A stretch of DNA of 64,000 nt from Glycine soja (lineage: Eukaryota > Streptophyta > Magnoliopsida > Fabales > Fabaceae): positions 24,916,685 through 24,980,684 of the forward strand of contig NC_041003.1 of assembly GCF_004193775.1 (NCBI RefSeq), in the 5' to 3' direction. Under the pieces are notes generated by a model. That model saw nothing but the letters and a program-made list of their open reading frames with translations. It was not told the origin of the DNA and did no database searches. This document shows, in pieces, positions 20,664-33,379 of the stretch. How positions within the stretch are numbered: the first letter of the stretch is position 1; every line of letters begins with the position of its first letter. The translations under genes were made by a program, and so were the position numbers.

Positions 20664-23600
20664 ATGAATCAAACGGAAGATGAAGGAGATGAGGATGTGG
20701 GACTTCCTTCGGAACTAGAAAGAATGGTCGCCCATGAGGACCAAGAAATGGGGCCTCATCAAGAAGAAACAGAGCTAGTAGACTTAGGAATTGGCAGTGG
20801 AAAGAGGGAAGTAAAGATAGGTACAGGCATTACCGCACCTATCCGTGAAGAATTAATAATCCTGCTAAAAGACTACCAAGACATCTTTGCTTGGTCATAC
20901 CAAGATATGCCCGGTTTGAGTTCTGACATTGTGCAGCACCGATTGCCTCTAAATCCCGGGTGTTCCCCAGTAAAACAGAAATTGAGGAGGATGAAGCCCG
21001 AAACGTCCTTGAAGATAAAAGAAGAAGTGAAGAAGCAATTTGACGCTGGATTTCTGGCCGTCGCTCGGTATCCAGAATGGGTTGCCAACATCGTACCAGT
21101 TCCTAAAAAAGGTGGGAAAGTACGAATGTGTGTAGATTACCGGGACCTGAATCGGGCCAGTCCCAAGGACAATTTTCCGTTACCACACATCGATATCCTC
21201 GTAGATAACACGGCCAATTTCGCTTTATTTTCCTTCATGGATGGTTTCTCTGGTTACAATCAGATAAAGATGGCGCCCAAGGATATGGAAAAGACTACTT
21301 TCGTCACCCTGTGGGGAACGTTCTGTTACAAGGTGATGTCCTTTGGACTCAAGAATGCCGGGGCAACTTATCAACGGGCCATGGTAGCTTTGTTCCATGA
21401 TATGATGCATCAAGAGATCGAGGTCTACGTGGACGACATAATTGCTAAATCTAAATCTGAGGAAGAACACCTTGTCAACCTGCGGAAATTGTTCGAAAGG
21501 CTTAAGAAATATCAATTAAGGTTGAACCCCGCTAAGTGTACCTTTGGGGTCAAATCAGGGAAATTGCTTGGTTTCGTTGTAAGCCAGAAAGGGATAGAGG
21601 TAGACCCCGAAAAAGTGAAGGCTATCCTTGAGATGCCAGAACCCCGTACAGAGAGGCAAGTCCGAGGTTTCCTGGGGCGCTTGAATTATATTGCCAGATT
21701 CATATCGCAGCTCACCGCCATTTGTGAGCCGTTGTTTAAACTCTTGCGTAAAAACCAAACTGATCGGTGGAATGAGGATTGCCAAGAGGCTTTTGGAAGG
21801 ATCAAAAAGTGCCTAATGAATCCTCCCGTGCTTATGCCACCAGTACCTGGAAGGCCTCTCATTTTGTACATGACAATCTTGGACGAGTCAATGGGGTGTA
21901 TGCTGGGGCAACATGACGAATCTGGGAAGAAAGAGCGCGCTGTTTACTACCTAAGTAAGAAGTTCACGACCTGTGAGATGAATTACTCCTTGCTCGAAAG
22001 AACGTGTTGTGCTTTAGTATGGGCATCCCATCGCTTAAGGCAGTACATGCTGAGCCATACTACCTGGTTGATATCCAAAATGGACCCAGTTAAGTACATC
22101 TTTGAAAAGCCAGCTCTCACAGGACGAATCGCCCGGTGGCAAGTCTTGCTATCTGAGTTTGATATAGTCTACGTCACCCAAAAGGCGATAAAAGGAAGCG
22201 CTTTGGCAGATTATTTGGCTCAACAGCCTCTTAACGACTACCAGCCCATGCATCCGGAATTCCCGGATGAGGACATCATGGCCTTGTTCGAGGAAAAGTT
22301 GGACGAAGATCGGGACAAATGGACTGTATGGTTTGACGGAGCGTCAAACATTCTAGGTCACGGCGTTGGGGCAGTGTTGATCTCTCCGGACAATCAATGT
22401 GTACCTTTCACAGCCAGGCTAGGATTCGACTGCACCAACAACATGGCCGAATATGAAGCATGTGCCCTAGCCGTCCAGGCGGCAATTGACTCCGATGTCA
22501 AACTACTCAAGGTGTACGGCGACTCAGCGTTGGTAATCCATCAGCTGAGAGGAGAATGGGAAACTAGAGATCCCAAGCTGATACCCTACAAAGCCTACAT
22601 CAAGGAGTTGGCTGAGACTTTCGATGAGATCTCCTTCCATCATGTTCCCCGCGAGGAAAATCAAATGGCGGATGCACTTGCTACATTGGCATCTATGTTC
22701 CAGCTAACACCGCACGGGGACCTACCCTACATTGAATTTCAGTGTCGTGGCAAACCCGCACATTGTTGCCAAGTGGAAGAGGAACGGGACGGAAAGCCCT
22801 GGTATTACGACATCAAGCGATATGTCGAAAGCAAAGAATACCCGCCAGAGATTGCCGACAACGATAAAAGGACATTGAGGAGGTTGGCAGCCAGTTTCTT
22901 CATGAGCGGAGGCACACTGTATAAGAGAAATCACGACATGACACTCCTGCGATGTGTGGATGCCAAGGAGGCAAATCACATGATCGAGGAAGTCCATGAG
23001 GGCTCGTTTGGAACACACGCCAACGGGCATGCTATGGCCAGGAAGATCTTAAGAGCAGGTTATTACTGGCTTACCATGGAAAGTGATTGTTGTGTCCATG
23101 TGAGGAAGTGCCACAAATGTCAAGCATTCGCGGATAACGTCAATGCCCCACCGCATCCCCTGAATGTCATGTCCGCCCCTTGGCCTTTCTCCATGTGGGG
23201 AATAGATGTCATCGGGGCCATTGAGCCCAAGGCCTCGAATGGTCATCGCTTCATCCTCGTAGCAATAGATTATTTCACCAAGTGGGTCGAGGCGGCTTCA
23301 TATACCAATGTCACGAGGAATGTGGTGGTCAGGTTCATTAAGAAGGAGATCATCTGCCGATATGGTTTGCCAAAAAGGATTATCACGGACAACGACACCA
23401 ACCTGAATAACAAAATGATGGGGGAAATGTGCGAGGAGTTTAAAATCCAGCATCACAATTCCACACCCTACCGGCCAAAGATGAATGGAGCCGTGGAAGC
23501 AGCCAATAAGAATATCAAAAAGATTATCCAAAAGATGACTGTGTCATACAAGGATTGGCACGAGATGCTCCCATTCGCGTTACACGGTTACCGGACTTCA

Positions 23601-24047
23601 GTGCGAACGTCAACTGGGGCAACGCCGTTCTCATTGGTATATGGGATGGAGGCGGTGTTACCATTTGAGGTAGAAGTCCCGTCATTAAGGATCTTGGCAG
23701 AATCCGGATTAAAGGAATCAGAGTGGGCTCAAACACGCTACGATCAGCTCAACCTCATTGAGGGTAAGCGCTTAACGGCCATGAGTCATGGGCGCTTGTA
23801 CCAGCAAAGAATGAAGAGCGCGTTCGACAAGAAAGTACGCTTACGCAAGTTCCATGAGGGAGACCTTGTGCTAAAAAAGATGTCCCATGCTGTCAAGGAC
23901 CACCGAGGGAAATGGGCCCCGAACTACGAAGGGCCTTTTGTTGTGAAGAGGGCTTTCTCCGGAGGGGCCCTGGTGCTTACCAACATGGATGGCGAAGAGC
24001 TACCTTCACCCGTGAACTCTGATGTCGTCAAACAATATTATGCTTAG
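20664..24047 (+). CDS. Pol polyprotein (RT, RNase H, second RNase H, integrase), element D
   Basis: Pol copies the RNA into DNA and integrates it. The frame has 1127 residues from ATG 20664 and, after splicing, probably starts from 20600. RT: catalytic YVDD at residues 255-258. Ty3-type RNase H and connection: about 400-525. A second RNase H follows from about 553, with D558 in WFDGAS, then NMAEYEA, YGDSALV and NQMADALA; this dual RNase H is typical of Tat/Ogre elements. Integrase: His/Cys zinc domain (HANGHAMARK to CHKCQ), then D848, D909 and E945 (D-35-E spacing). D909 sits in TDND; the E copy has the usual TDNG, so the D enzyme may be impaired. The C-terminal part ends in KWAPNYEGPFVV and the frame closes at 24047. 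Confidence 0.93.
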   Translation: MNQTEDEGDEDVGLPSELERMVAHEDQEMGPHQEETELVDLGIGSGKREVKIGTGITAPIREELIILLKDYQDIFAWSYQDMPGLSSDIVQHRLPLNPGCSPVKQKLRRMKPETSLKIKEEVKKQFDAGFLAVARYPEWVANIVPVPKKGGKVRMCVDYRDLNRASPKDNFPLPHIDILVDNTANFALFSFMDGFSGYNQIKMAPKDMEKTTFVTLWGTFCYKVMSFGLKNAGATYQRAMVALFHDMMHQEIEVYVDDIIAKSKSEEEHLVNLRKLFERLKKYQLRLNPAKCTFGVKSGKLLGFVVSQKGIEVDPEKVKAILEMPEPRTERQVRGFLGRLNYIARFISQLTAICEPLFKLLRKNQTDRWNEDCQEAFGRIKKCLMNPPVLMPPVPGRPLILYMTILDESMGCMLGQHDESGKKERAVYYLSKKFTTCEMNYSLLERTCCALVWASHRLRQYMLSHTTWLISKMDPVKYIFEKPALTGRIARWQVLLSEFDIVYVTQKAIKGSALADYLAQQPLNDYQPMHPEFPDEDIMALFEEKLDEDRDKWTVWFDGASNILGHGVGAVLISPDNQCVPFTARLGFDCTNNMAEYEACALAVQAAIDSDVKLLKVYGDSALVIHQLRGEWETRDPKLIPYKAYIKELAETFDEISFHHVPREENQMADALATLASMFQLTPHGDLPYIEFQCRGKPAHCCQVEEERDGKPWYYDIKRYVESKEYPPEIADNDKRTLRRLAASFFMSGGTLYKRNHDMTLLRCVDAKEANHMIEEVHEGSFGTHANGHAMARKILRAGYYWLTMESDCCVHVRKCHKCQAFADNVNAPPHPLNVMSAPWPFSMWGIDVIGAIEPKASNGHRFILVAIDYFTKWVEAASYTNVTRNVVVRFIKKEIICRYGLPKRIITDNDTNLNNKMMGEMCEEFKIQHHNSTPYRPKMNGAVEAANKNIKKIIQKMTVSYKDWHEMLPFALHGYRTSVRTSTGATPFSLVYGMEAVLPFEVEVPSLRILAESGLKESEWAQTRYDQLNLIEGKRLTAMSHGRLYQQRMKSAFDKKVRLRKFHEGDLVLKKMSHAVKDHRGKWAPNYEGPFVVKRAFSGGALVLTNMDGEELPSPVNSDVVKQYYA

Positions 24048-24614
24048 AAGCTGGGGCAATTAAGGATGTCGCTGCATGTTCTCTATCTTTATGCGTTTTC
24101 TAGATTTTCCCCCCAGGATTTTTCGGTCTGTTGTATCTCTTGTTACGATCTTTCAAAGAAATGAACATGGATTTGAGGCTTCTTAGTCCTCACGTTAGTT
24201 TCACACCTTGCGTTAATTCGTGATCGCCTGAGCCCTTCCGCTCAGTTCATGGGATCCCCCAAGCGCTTAATTAGAATTGAACCTGAACCAACTTTCCCTA
24301 AACTTTCTGCGTTTGAAAACATTCATGCATACGCATACGCATACGCATGTATATTGTTGTGGTAAAACAGGGGCAGGATCACCTTGGGCTACCTTCTGGA
24401 GTGAAGACAAAACATGAATGGCAGAAACCAGTCAAGGTAGGGTAATGATGCGGCCAAGATTGGCCATACCTGGTTGTTTATTACTTGCAGGTACTTAAGG
24501 ATGAACGCAAGCGGGGATGGGGTCACGACCGACCGATCGTTGCTCTTCTCTGTGCGAAACAAACAGGGAATGTCGCTGCAAGGCAGCTCCGTATCCTTTG
24601 TATTTTGCAGCTTT
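24048..24614 (+). other. 3' untranslated region of D, proximal part
   Basis: No gene is seen. The sequence follows the pol stop and runs up to the insertion point of E. The same sequence in E (37259-37825) continues uninterrupted into the region before the accessory ORF, which shows where D was split. Confidence 0.75.
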
Positions 24615-24619
24615 CTTTC
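24615..24619. repeat. Left target-site duplication of E (CTTTC)
   Basis: CTTTC is repeated exactly at 46342-46346, directly outside the E LTRs. In E itself the corresponding uninterrupted sequence reads GCAGCTTTCTTTTACTATTT (37816-37835), confirming the empty site. Confidence 0.88.
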
Positions 24620-26609
24620 TGTCATACCCTAATTTCGTCCGGGGACCTTTGCTTGATGACGTGCGACCATTCTTTGGTCCTCGTGAGGTGCTTAGCACCC
24701 ATCATTAGGCAATTTGTGAAATTCCAGGACATGCCGAAAAACCAAAAAATATTGATGCACAATCCGTAAGTTTCCGTGACACACCGGAAATCAAATGGAA
24801 GCATCGTTGCATAATTAAGTGAGGTTCCGTAACATTCCGTAAGTCAAAAAGGGGATGATTATGTAATCTGCAAGGTTCCGTAACATTACGGAAAGAAAAC
24901 AAGTATCGTTACGAAATTCGTAAGTTTCCGTAACTTTACGAAAAAAGAATCACCAAAAAACAGCAGAGGGGGGTGTACTTAGTAAAAATGGGGGTGCAAA
25001 TAGCACCCAGGCCCATTTGGGCCTCTAGAAGATTCCTCCAGAAGGCGGTTGCTTCTGGAGGAAGCAACCCTGCTCGCCTGGGCGAGCTGAGCTCGCCTGG
25101 GCGAGCTGGGCGGCAACCACCTCCCCTATTTTGCTATAAATAGGGGAGGAAGTGAAGAAGAAAGGGGTCCAGCCCCTTAGGCACTTCTCTGTCTTTCGAA
25201 TTTGCTTGGAAAAATTGTTTCCGTGAAGAAAATCTAAGCCGAGGCGCTTCCGAAACGTTTCCGTAACGTTTTCCGTGAGGAATCTCGCAAAGGTTTCGAT
25301 CGTTCTTCGACCGTTCTTCATTCGTTCTTCATCGTTCTTCGATCTTCAACGGGTAAGTACCTCGAACCAAGCTTTTCGATTCATTCTATGCACCCGTAGT
25401 GGTCCACATTGTGTTTCGTGCATTTTTATTCTCGTTTTGTTTACTTTTATACCCCCTGTTGACGTGCTTAAGCCATTTTACTTAAGTCGTTTCTCGCTTA
25501 ACTTAAAAATAAAATAAATTTCCACCGAACGTTTGAATTGTATTATCCATTAACTTTGGTTAAAATGAATTCCGACCGTTCGGTCGTGCCGTAACCACGT
25601 TGGAAATCAAAAAGAGGTAAAAAAATAATATAATAATCAAAAAACATCTTTTAGTAAAATAAAGCGGAAAATCAATTGGACGTTTTCTCTTTGGATTTCT
25701 CATTCTTAATCGAATTGATTAATAACTAAAGTGAAACTAAAGGCTAAAATCAATCCACCTAGTCAAGCTCGTCCACAAAAATAGGCTTTTGAAGTTCGTC
25801 ATTTCATTTTTCTCACTAAGTAAAATGGATCATTTTAAGGTCCAACGCCTTAAAATGATCACCTCTTAAAATAAAAAAGAATCACTTGATAAGAAAGAAC
25901 TACGTAGGTCTGAGTTCCTCATTGAGGATACGTAGGAGCAAAAGCCCCGCTTTTGTCGACCACCCCAAGAGATCGTTAATGGTCCAATGCCTTAACGTTT
26001 CTCTCCTTTCAAAAACAAGAGATCGTTAATGGTCCAATGCCTTAACGTTTCTCTCCTTTCAAAACAAGAGATCGTTAATGGTCCAACGCCTTAACGTTTC
26101 TCCCCTTTCAAAATCAAAAGACCGTTTAATGGTTCAACACCTTAAATGACCTTTTGTTCAATAAAAAACATATTTTACAAAAAGACAAAAACAACTTAAC
26201 CAAACACTTTTGTTCCGAAAGAACTACGTAGGTCTGATTTTCTCATCCCAAATTGAGGAATACGTAGGAGCAAAGGGAAACACCCTTGTCGACCACAAAA
26301 AGAAAAAATATATAAAAAGGGTATAAAGGATATAAGAACATAAAAGGAAACATAAAAATCAAAGTCATGTTTGCACATTCGATTAAAGGCTGCCGTCCCT
26401 TGGACGGGCGTGTGGGGTGCTAATACCTTCCCCGTGCGTAAATACAATTCCCGAACCTTTCACTAAAAAGTTCGTAGATCTCGTCTTTTCCGGTTTTTCC
26501 GACGTTTTCCTCAAATAAACGTTGGTGGCGACTCCGCGCGTATTCCTTTCGTGGAACACGCATCCCGCGAGTCACGCGTCGCCCTCCCGCCGAAGGGTAG
26601 GTTGCGACA
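24620..26609 (+). repeat. 5' LTR of E
   Basis: 1990 bp, TGTCATACCC to GTTGCGACA. It has the same promoter boxes, TATA and donor as the LTR of D. Three copies of the 50-bp repeat occupy about 25968-26117. Most differences from its partner at 44343-46341 are single-base run-length differences. Confidence 0.92.
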
Positions 26610-27423
26610 GTTGGCGACTCCACTGGGGATTTTTTTTAGAGAGTTAGGCCATTTAATCTTGTGCAATGTTTTATCATGACTTTCTCCTTTGTTGGTTTCC
26701 CTTTATTTGTCTTATGTTCTCGTGTATATAAACTATTTGTTGCTTTTAGTGTGTTTTAGAATGTATGCATGAGGTAAATATTTATTCATTTGATGCACAC
26801 AAACACCAACACTATTTGCACACACTGTGAGTGAAAAAGGGCCCTATACCCGGGTTCATGGAGCATAAGGAGTGGAGGTGAATCTGTGATCATGCTAGGT
26901 CTCCGACTTGCTTGATTACAGTGAACCCTCATCTAGAGCTTTCTCTTTGAAAACCTATTGTTGCTAGTAGTCCCTACTGCTACAATATGTTCTTCAAAGG
27001 GATGATACCTCTAGAAACCATCAAGAGAGATATAACTACCTTGGGATTATTGCTAAAAGCCTAGTTAGTTCTCTCCCTTATAGGTCCCTTAAATAGGGGC
27101 ACGAAGCAAACACGCTGCGTGCCATTTTTCACACTGCCATGCATGAGTATCATATACCCTTTTGCTTATGTTCAGTAAATATTGTCATATTGTGTACGTT
27201 CCCGCATTGTGTCTTTTGCATAGGCATTGCATATGGTTCTGTCTTGATCCAACGGAGGGTCCGTGTCGCCTTCTTAAAAACGTGCGTTGGGGCATTTTGC
27301 TACCCCTAGACGTCGTATCTAAGAAGGGGACAAATTCCCCGGACCCCCGCATTCCTAGATTGCATCTGTGTCATATGCATTCCATCATGCATTCATCCAT
27401 TCCACCCATGAGATATCGGAGTT
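26610..27423 (+). other. Leader of E
   Basis: The primer-binding-like TGGCGACTCCACTGGGG lies two bases after the LTR. The leader stem-loop of D is conserved at 27257-27346. A short gap relative to D follows at about 27250 (about 14 bases missing). No gene is seen. Confidence 0.7.
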
Positions 27424-29320
27424 TTGATTTGCACCAGCTTTTATCTCACTTTAGTAAGCATGGGAACAAATCAAACCGGCAAGAGGTTCTACCAAGTCAA
27501 GGTCAAAAGCCCAGATACCACCAGCATCAAGGAATTAGGGCGGTTGATGGAACCCCTCCAAATGCAAGCCTTCCGCAAGACTTACGGAAAGATCTTAGAG
27601 TTAACCATAGCAGAGGTGTCCATAGAAGCCATTGCATCACTTACCCAATACTACGACCAGCCTTTGAGATGCTTCACATTCGGAGACTTCCAATTAGTAC
27701 CAACCATTGAAGAATTTGAAGAAATTCTAGGATGTCCTCTTGGGGGAAGAAAACCATATCTTTCCTCCGGATGTCTCCCCTCCTTGAGCAGAATTGCAAC
27801 TGTGGTCAAGGATTCCGCAAGAGGTTTGGACCGCATAAAACAAACTCAGAACGCATAGCGGGCCTACCACAGAAGTACCTAGAAGACAAAGCGAGGGGTA
27901 TGGCCAATCAAGGAGAATGGGTCCCGTTTATGGATGTGTTAGCTTTGCTAATTTTTGGGGTCGTCCTCTTTCCAAACGTGGATGGTTTGGTAGGCCTAGC
28001 AGCGATCGACGCTTTCCTTGCCTACCACCATAGCAAGGAAAGTCCGGTGGTAGCTGTCTTGGCAGATCTATTTGACACATTTGACCGAAGGTGCGAGAAG
28101 AGTAGCGCACGGATCGTCTGTTGCTTACCCGCCCTCTGTGTTTGGTTGGTTTCACACTTGTTCCAACAAGACACAAGACATCCATGTCCGCTCCTGAGCC
28201 ATCGCTCGTGTACTGAAAAGAGGAGAATGGATTGGACCAGCTCTTGGCTGGGATAGGAAGTAGAACAATCAGTTGGTTCCCCCGATGGAAGGAAGGAAGA
28301 GAAGGAGTCCTTTTCTCATGTGGAAGATACCCAAACATTCCGCTGGTAGGAACGAGGGTTGTATTAATTACAATCCCGCGCTCGCTATAAGACAACTAGG
28401 GTACCCCATGAGGGGAGCACCGACGGAAGAAAGCATGTCTCCTTCCTTGTGAGGGATCTCGGCGCACAAAATTCCAAGACTATACAAAGAATCCATAAGG
28501 CATGGGAAACCCCGTTAAGGAAAGATCAAGAGCTTAGAGGCATTCGTAATGGCATCATTGGTGGGTACCACGAATGGCTGAAAGTTCGCATACGAGGTTT
28601 AGATTGGCTCGCCAAGTTAAAAGTCGTCAGCGAAGAGAATTTTGAAGCACCGGAAGAGGACGAGGAAGTCCAAGCTCTCAAAAGCGAGTTAGGAAAGGCA
28701 AAACTCGCCAAGGAGAAGTTCAAGTTGGCTGCTACACACGTTCGGAAGGAGTGTGCCGGGTTACGGGAAGAGAATGCAATTACCGCAAGAGCCCTTGAAC
28801 GAGAGACCAAGAGGGCTCGCAAGGAAGAGTATGGCCGGAACAAATTTCGCGGAGCTCTATGGGGTAGCAATAGTGAACTCAAGTTGCGAAGGGAAGAAAG
28901 GGACCAGTCGCGAGCACATAGCATGGTTCTGAAAGAGGAGTTGATTGCTTGTTCAAGGTCCAAAAGAAGCTTGTCTCGGCGCTTATGCGAGACAGAGACC
29001 AACATGTTAGCTATCATCGCCAAGTACGAAGAAGAGTTAGGTCTAGCCACGGCCCACGAGCATAGAATCGCGGATGAGTATGCTCAAGTATATGCGGAAA
29101 AAGAGGCTAGAGGAAGGGTGATCGACTCTTTACACCAAGAGGCAACCATGTGGATGGATCGGTTTGCTCTTACCTTGAACGGGAGTCAAGAACTTCCCCG
29201 ATTGTTAGCCAAGCCAAGGCGATGGCAGACACCTACTCCACCCCCGAAGAGATTCATGGGCTTCTCGGCTATTGTCAGCATATGATAGACTTAATGGCCC
29301 ACATAATTAGAAATCGTTAA
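27424..29320 (+). pseudogene. ORF1 of E, broken by small indels
   Basis: Nearly identical to D ORF1 (14685-16586) but split by single-base differences, for example at about 27853, 28230, 28363 and 28444, and again near 29210. The indels sit mostly in short runs of one base, with few substitutions around them. In this stretch that pattern fits sequencing error better than decay. The charged coiled-coil region (28449-29200) is open. Confidence 0.75.
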
Positions 29321-29377
29321 GAAACTTGTATGGTCTCTCAGACCTTGACTAGATATGATTTCTTTTTTTGAAATAAA

Positions 29378-32300
29378 ATGAGTTGGTCCCATGTTTCTAT
29401 TCCAAAAAGCTTGTGCAAATCAAATCACTCCTACATCTCATCTCTAGCATGCATTTTCTTTCTTTACCCACTCCTCACGTTGGTTTTTTAGGGAAAACAC
29501 CATAACTAAACGCGCCGCAAGGGATCCCTATCGCACCAGATCCAAATCTAGAACGATGGGTGATCAAGAGGAGACACAGGAACAGATGAAAGCCGACATG
29601 TCGGCTCTGAAAGAACAAATGGCCTCCATGATGGAGGCCATGTTAGGTATGAAGCAGCTCATGGAGAAGAACGCGGCCACTGCCGCCGCTGTCAGTTCGG
29701 CTGCCGAAGCAGACCCGACTCTCTTGGCAACTACGCACCATCCTCCCCCAAACATAGTAGGACGGGGAAGGGACGCACTGGGGCACGATGGCAGCCCTCA
29801 CCTGGATACAACCGAGCGGCTTACCCTTATGGATTGCCGCCCAAACTATTCACCACCCATCTTGCAAGAAGATGCGGCCACATTGCCTCTCCCGTCCATG
29901 AAAAAGAACCTCCTCAGCAGCCCGACGAAGTCCATAAAGACCCTCAAGATTATGCTCGGAGGGATGTCGAGTTTTATCCCCCGATCCCCGAAGGGCCGGC
30001 ACCAGCACGTGCCCCAACCCAACATCGCAGCCTCGCCAATAGTTTTGTCTATGGAAGGGCCGCCCCGGCAACTGAAGAAAGGAGGAAGCTCGATCTCCTT
30101 GAGGAAAGATTGAGGGCTGTGGAAGGATTTGGGGACTATCCATTTGCAGACATGACGGATCTTTGCTTAGTACCCGATGTTGTTATTCCCCCGAAGTTCA
30201 AAGTGCCGGACTTCGACAAGTATAAAGGGACGACTTGTCCCAAAAACCACCTCAAAATGTACTGCCGTAAGATGGGCGCCCATTCTAAAGATGAAAAGCT
30301 GTTGATACACTTCTTTCAGGATAGCTTGGCCGGAGCTGCGGTAGTGTGGTACACTAATTTGGAAGCTTCCCGTATCCGTACTTGGAAGGATCTGATTACC
30401 GCCTTCCTAAGCAGTATCAGTACAATTCTGATATGGCTCCCGGACCGTACTCAACTGCAGAATATGTTCAAGAAAGAGGGTGAAACCTTTAAAGAATATG
30501 CGCAGCGATGGAGGGATTTGGCGGCACAAGTAGCTCCTCCCATGGTTGAGAGAGAGATGATCACCATGATGGTAGACACTCTGCCAGTGTTCTACTATGA
30601 GAAGCTAGTGGGTTACATGCCGTCCAGCTTTGCGGATCTGGTGTTTGCCGGGGAAAGAATCGAGGTGGGATTGAAGAGAGGAAAGTTTGATTACGTTTCC
30701 TCCACAAACGTGAACGCCAAAAGAATCGGGGCAACAGGGGCAAAAAGGAAGGAAGGAGATGCCCATGCCGTCTCTTCAACACCCGCATGGGTCAAACCCC
30801 AGCAAACACCTCATGTACCCATCAGTACGCGCAACATCACCCAAGCTTCTCGGCTCATGCTGGGAACGCCTCTAGCTCAACACCCGTGCAGCCTAAGGCA
30901 CCCACCCAGAGGGAAGCTCCCCAAGTTCCAACTCCGAACGCGACTCGACCCGGCCCGGTAATTCCAACACGACAAGGAACTTCCCTCCGAGGCCGTTGCC
31001 GGAATTCACCCCGCTCCCAATGACGTACGAAGATCTTCTACCATCCCTCATCGCCAACCATTTGGCCGTGGTAACTCCCGGAAGGTCCTCGAACCCCCTT
31101 TCCCGAAGTGGTATGACCCTAATGCAACTTGCAAGTACCATGGGGTGCCCCGGGGCATTCCATCGAAAAATGCTTGGCCCTTAAATACAAGGTCCAACAT
31201 CTAATGGATGCCGGATGGCTGACTTTCCAAGAGGATCGGCCCAATGTGAGGACCAACCCGCTCGCCAATCATGGAGGGGGAGCAGTTAATGCAGTTGAAT
31301 CCGATAGGCCCCACAGGTCTAAACCGTTGAGAGATGTGGCAACCCCTAGGAGGTTTATCTTTGAGGCCCTACAAAAGGGAGGTGTAATTCCCCATAGTGG
31401 GTGTAAGGAGGATTCCTGTCTGCTACATCCCGCGAGATGCATGACATGGAGACGTGTTTGGAAGTAGAGGAATTGTTACAACGGATGATAGACCAAGGTC
31501 GACTAGAAGTCGGCATTAAAGGAAAAGAAGAGCCGCATATATGCATGCAATCTACGGAGGGAGCGGTGTTGCGAAGCCCAAACCCTTGTGATATACTTCA
31601 CTAAAAGTGCAGCCTCGCAAAAGCCCAGGCACCCCTTAATGGCCAAACCTGTTCCTTTCCCTACCAAAATAGTCACGCGGTCCCGTGGAGATATACACCT
31701 CCGGGGAAGAAGGAAGAAGAAGTCACTGACGTCAGCTCGCTGTCAGCTAAAGTAACAAATATCACGGGGCCGACGGTGTGACCCGTAGTGGTCGTGTGTT
31801 CGCACCTCCGGACCTACCCAGTCCCAACCCGCCGACGTCAAAGGAAAAGGAAAAGTGGTGGAGGAACAAGATGGCGAAGCACCCCACGCTTCGAGTAAAG
31901 ATATGCCAGCAAAGGGGCCCCAGAGAAAAGGGATGGTAGAAAGGAGGTGTCGCTAGAGGAAGCCAGCGAGTTCCTTCGGATAATTCAGCAGAGCGAATTC
32001 AAGGTTATCGAACAGCTCAACAAAACCCCGGCTAGGGTCTCGCTGCTAGAGTTACTTATGAGCTCCGAGCCTCATCGGGCTCTGCTAGTAAAAGTGCTGA
32101 ACGAGGCTCACGTGCCCAAGATATTCGGTTAGAAGGTTTCGGAGGGCTGGTCAACAATATCACTGCCAACAACTATCTTGCCTCGCCGAAGAAGAAATCC
32201 CCGCCGAGGGGAGAGGGCATAATAAGGCTTTACACGTATCAGTCAAGTGTATGGACCATATCGTGGCCAAGGTACTCATCGATAATGGTTCCAGTTTAAA

Positions 32301-33145
32301 CGTGATGCCTAAGAGCACTTTGGACAAGTTACCATTCAATGCTTCCCATTTAAAACCAAGTTTCAATGGTGGTTCGGGCCTTCGACGGCACTCGCCGAGA
32401 GGTTAGGGGAGAGATCGATCTCCCAGTACAAATAGGCCCTCACACCTGTCAAGTCACTTTCCAGATAATGGACATTAACCCCCCTACAGCTGCCTGTTGG
32501 GGCGCCCGTGGATCCACTCAGTGGGAGTTGTGCCTTCTACACTCCACCAAAAGCTGAAATTCGTAGTGGAGGGGCACTTGGTCATCGTATCAGGCGAGGA
32601 AGATATCTTGGTAAGCTGCCCATCCTCCATGCCTTATGTGGAAGCCGCAGAAGAATCGTTAGAAACCGCTTTCCAGTCTTTTGAGGTGGTCAGCATTTCC
32701 TCCGTGGACTCCCTCTTTGGGCAACCTTGTCTGTCCGATGCGGCGGTAATGATGGCCCGAGTTATGTTGGGGAACGGTTATGAACCCGGGATGGGTTTAG
32801 GCAAAGACAATGGCGGCATAACTAGCCTGATAAAAACCCAAGGAAATCGTGGGAAGTATGGTTTAGGCTATAAGCCCACTCAGGCGGACATGAAAAGAAG
32901 CACCGCGGGAAGGAAGACAGTGGTCAGAGCTCGCGTTGGAGACAAGAAAGTGAAGGAAGCCCGCCCTGCCACATAAGTAGAAGCTTTATAAGTGCGGGTC
33001 TGGGAGACGAAGGTCAAGTGTTCGCGATATGTGAAGATGATGTTCCAAGTACTTCGGATTTGGTCCGACCATGCCCTCCTGATTCCAGCTGGGAAATTGG
33101 CGAGTGGAGGAACGCCCCGGCATTTACGCAACGAGCATAATGTAA
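29378..33145 (+). pseudogene. Gag-protease of E, broken by many single-base indels
   Basis: The same polyprotein as D 16643-20425; the conserved start is ATG 29556. The frame is interrupted at least at about 29803, 29875, 30000, 30410, 30815, 31085, 31145, 31430 and 31560, and several more times to about 32480. Most are one-base run-length differences from D. The gag core (30200-30720), a protease-like segment with DNGSS (about 32280-32300) and the G-patch (about 32755-32900) are recognisable. A functional gene may exist in the real genome; as sequenced it is broken. Confidence 0.75.
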
Positions 33146-33316
33146 CCTTTACGGTTTTAAAAGCTCTATAGTTGGGCCTAGGCTTTAGAGTTTTCATTTT
33201 GTTAAGGCTTTGTGTCTTTTGTTTTGAATTTATAATACAAGGATCTTTCTTCATCTGTTCCTGGTCTCTACCCATTCTCATTCATTTGCATGTTTACTTC
33301 TTTTTCTAAACGGCAG
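33142..33316 (+). other. Predicted pro-pol intron of E
   Basis: Donor GTAACC at 33142 and acceptor ACGGCAG ending at 33316 match the intron of D, in the same place relative to the gag-protease stop. Confidence 0.65.
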
Positions 33317-33379
33317 ATTCGATGACGAGTCCCCGAAGGTACTAATACCTGGGACCCGTCTATCAACTTCGAGCAAGAA

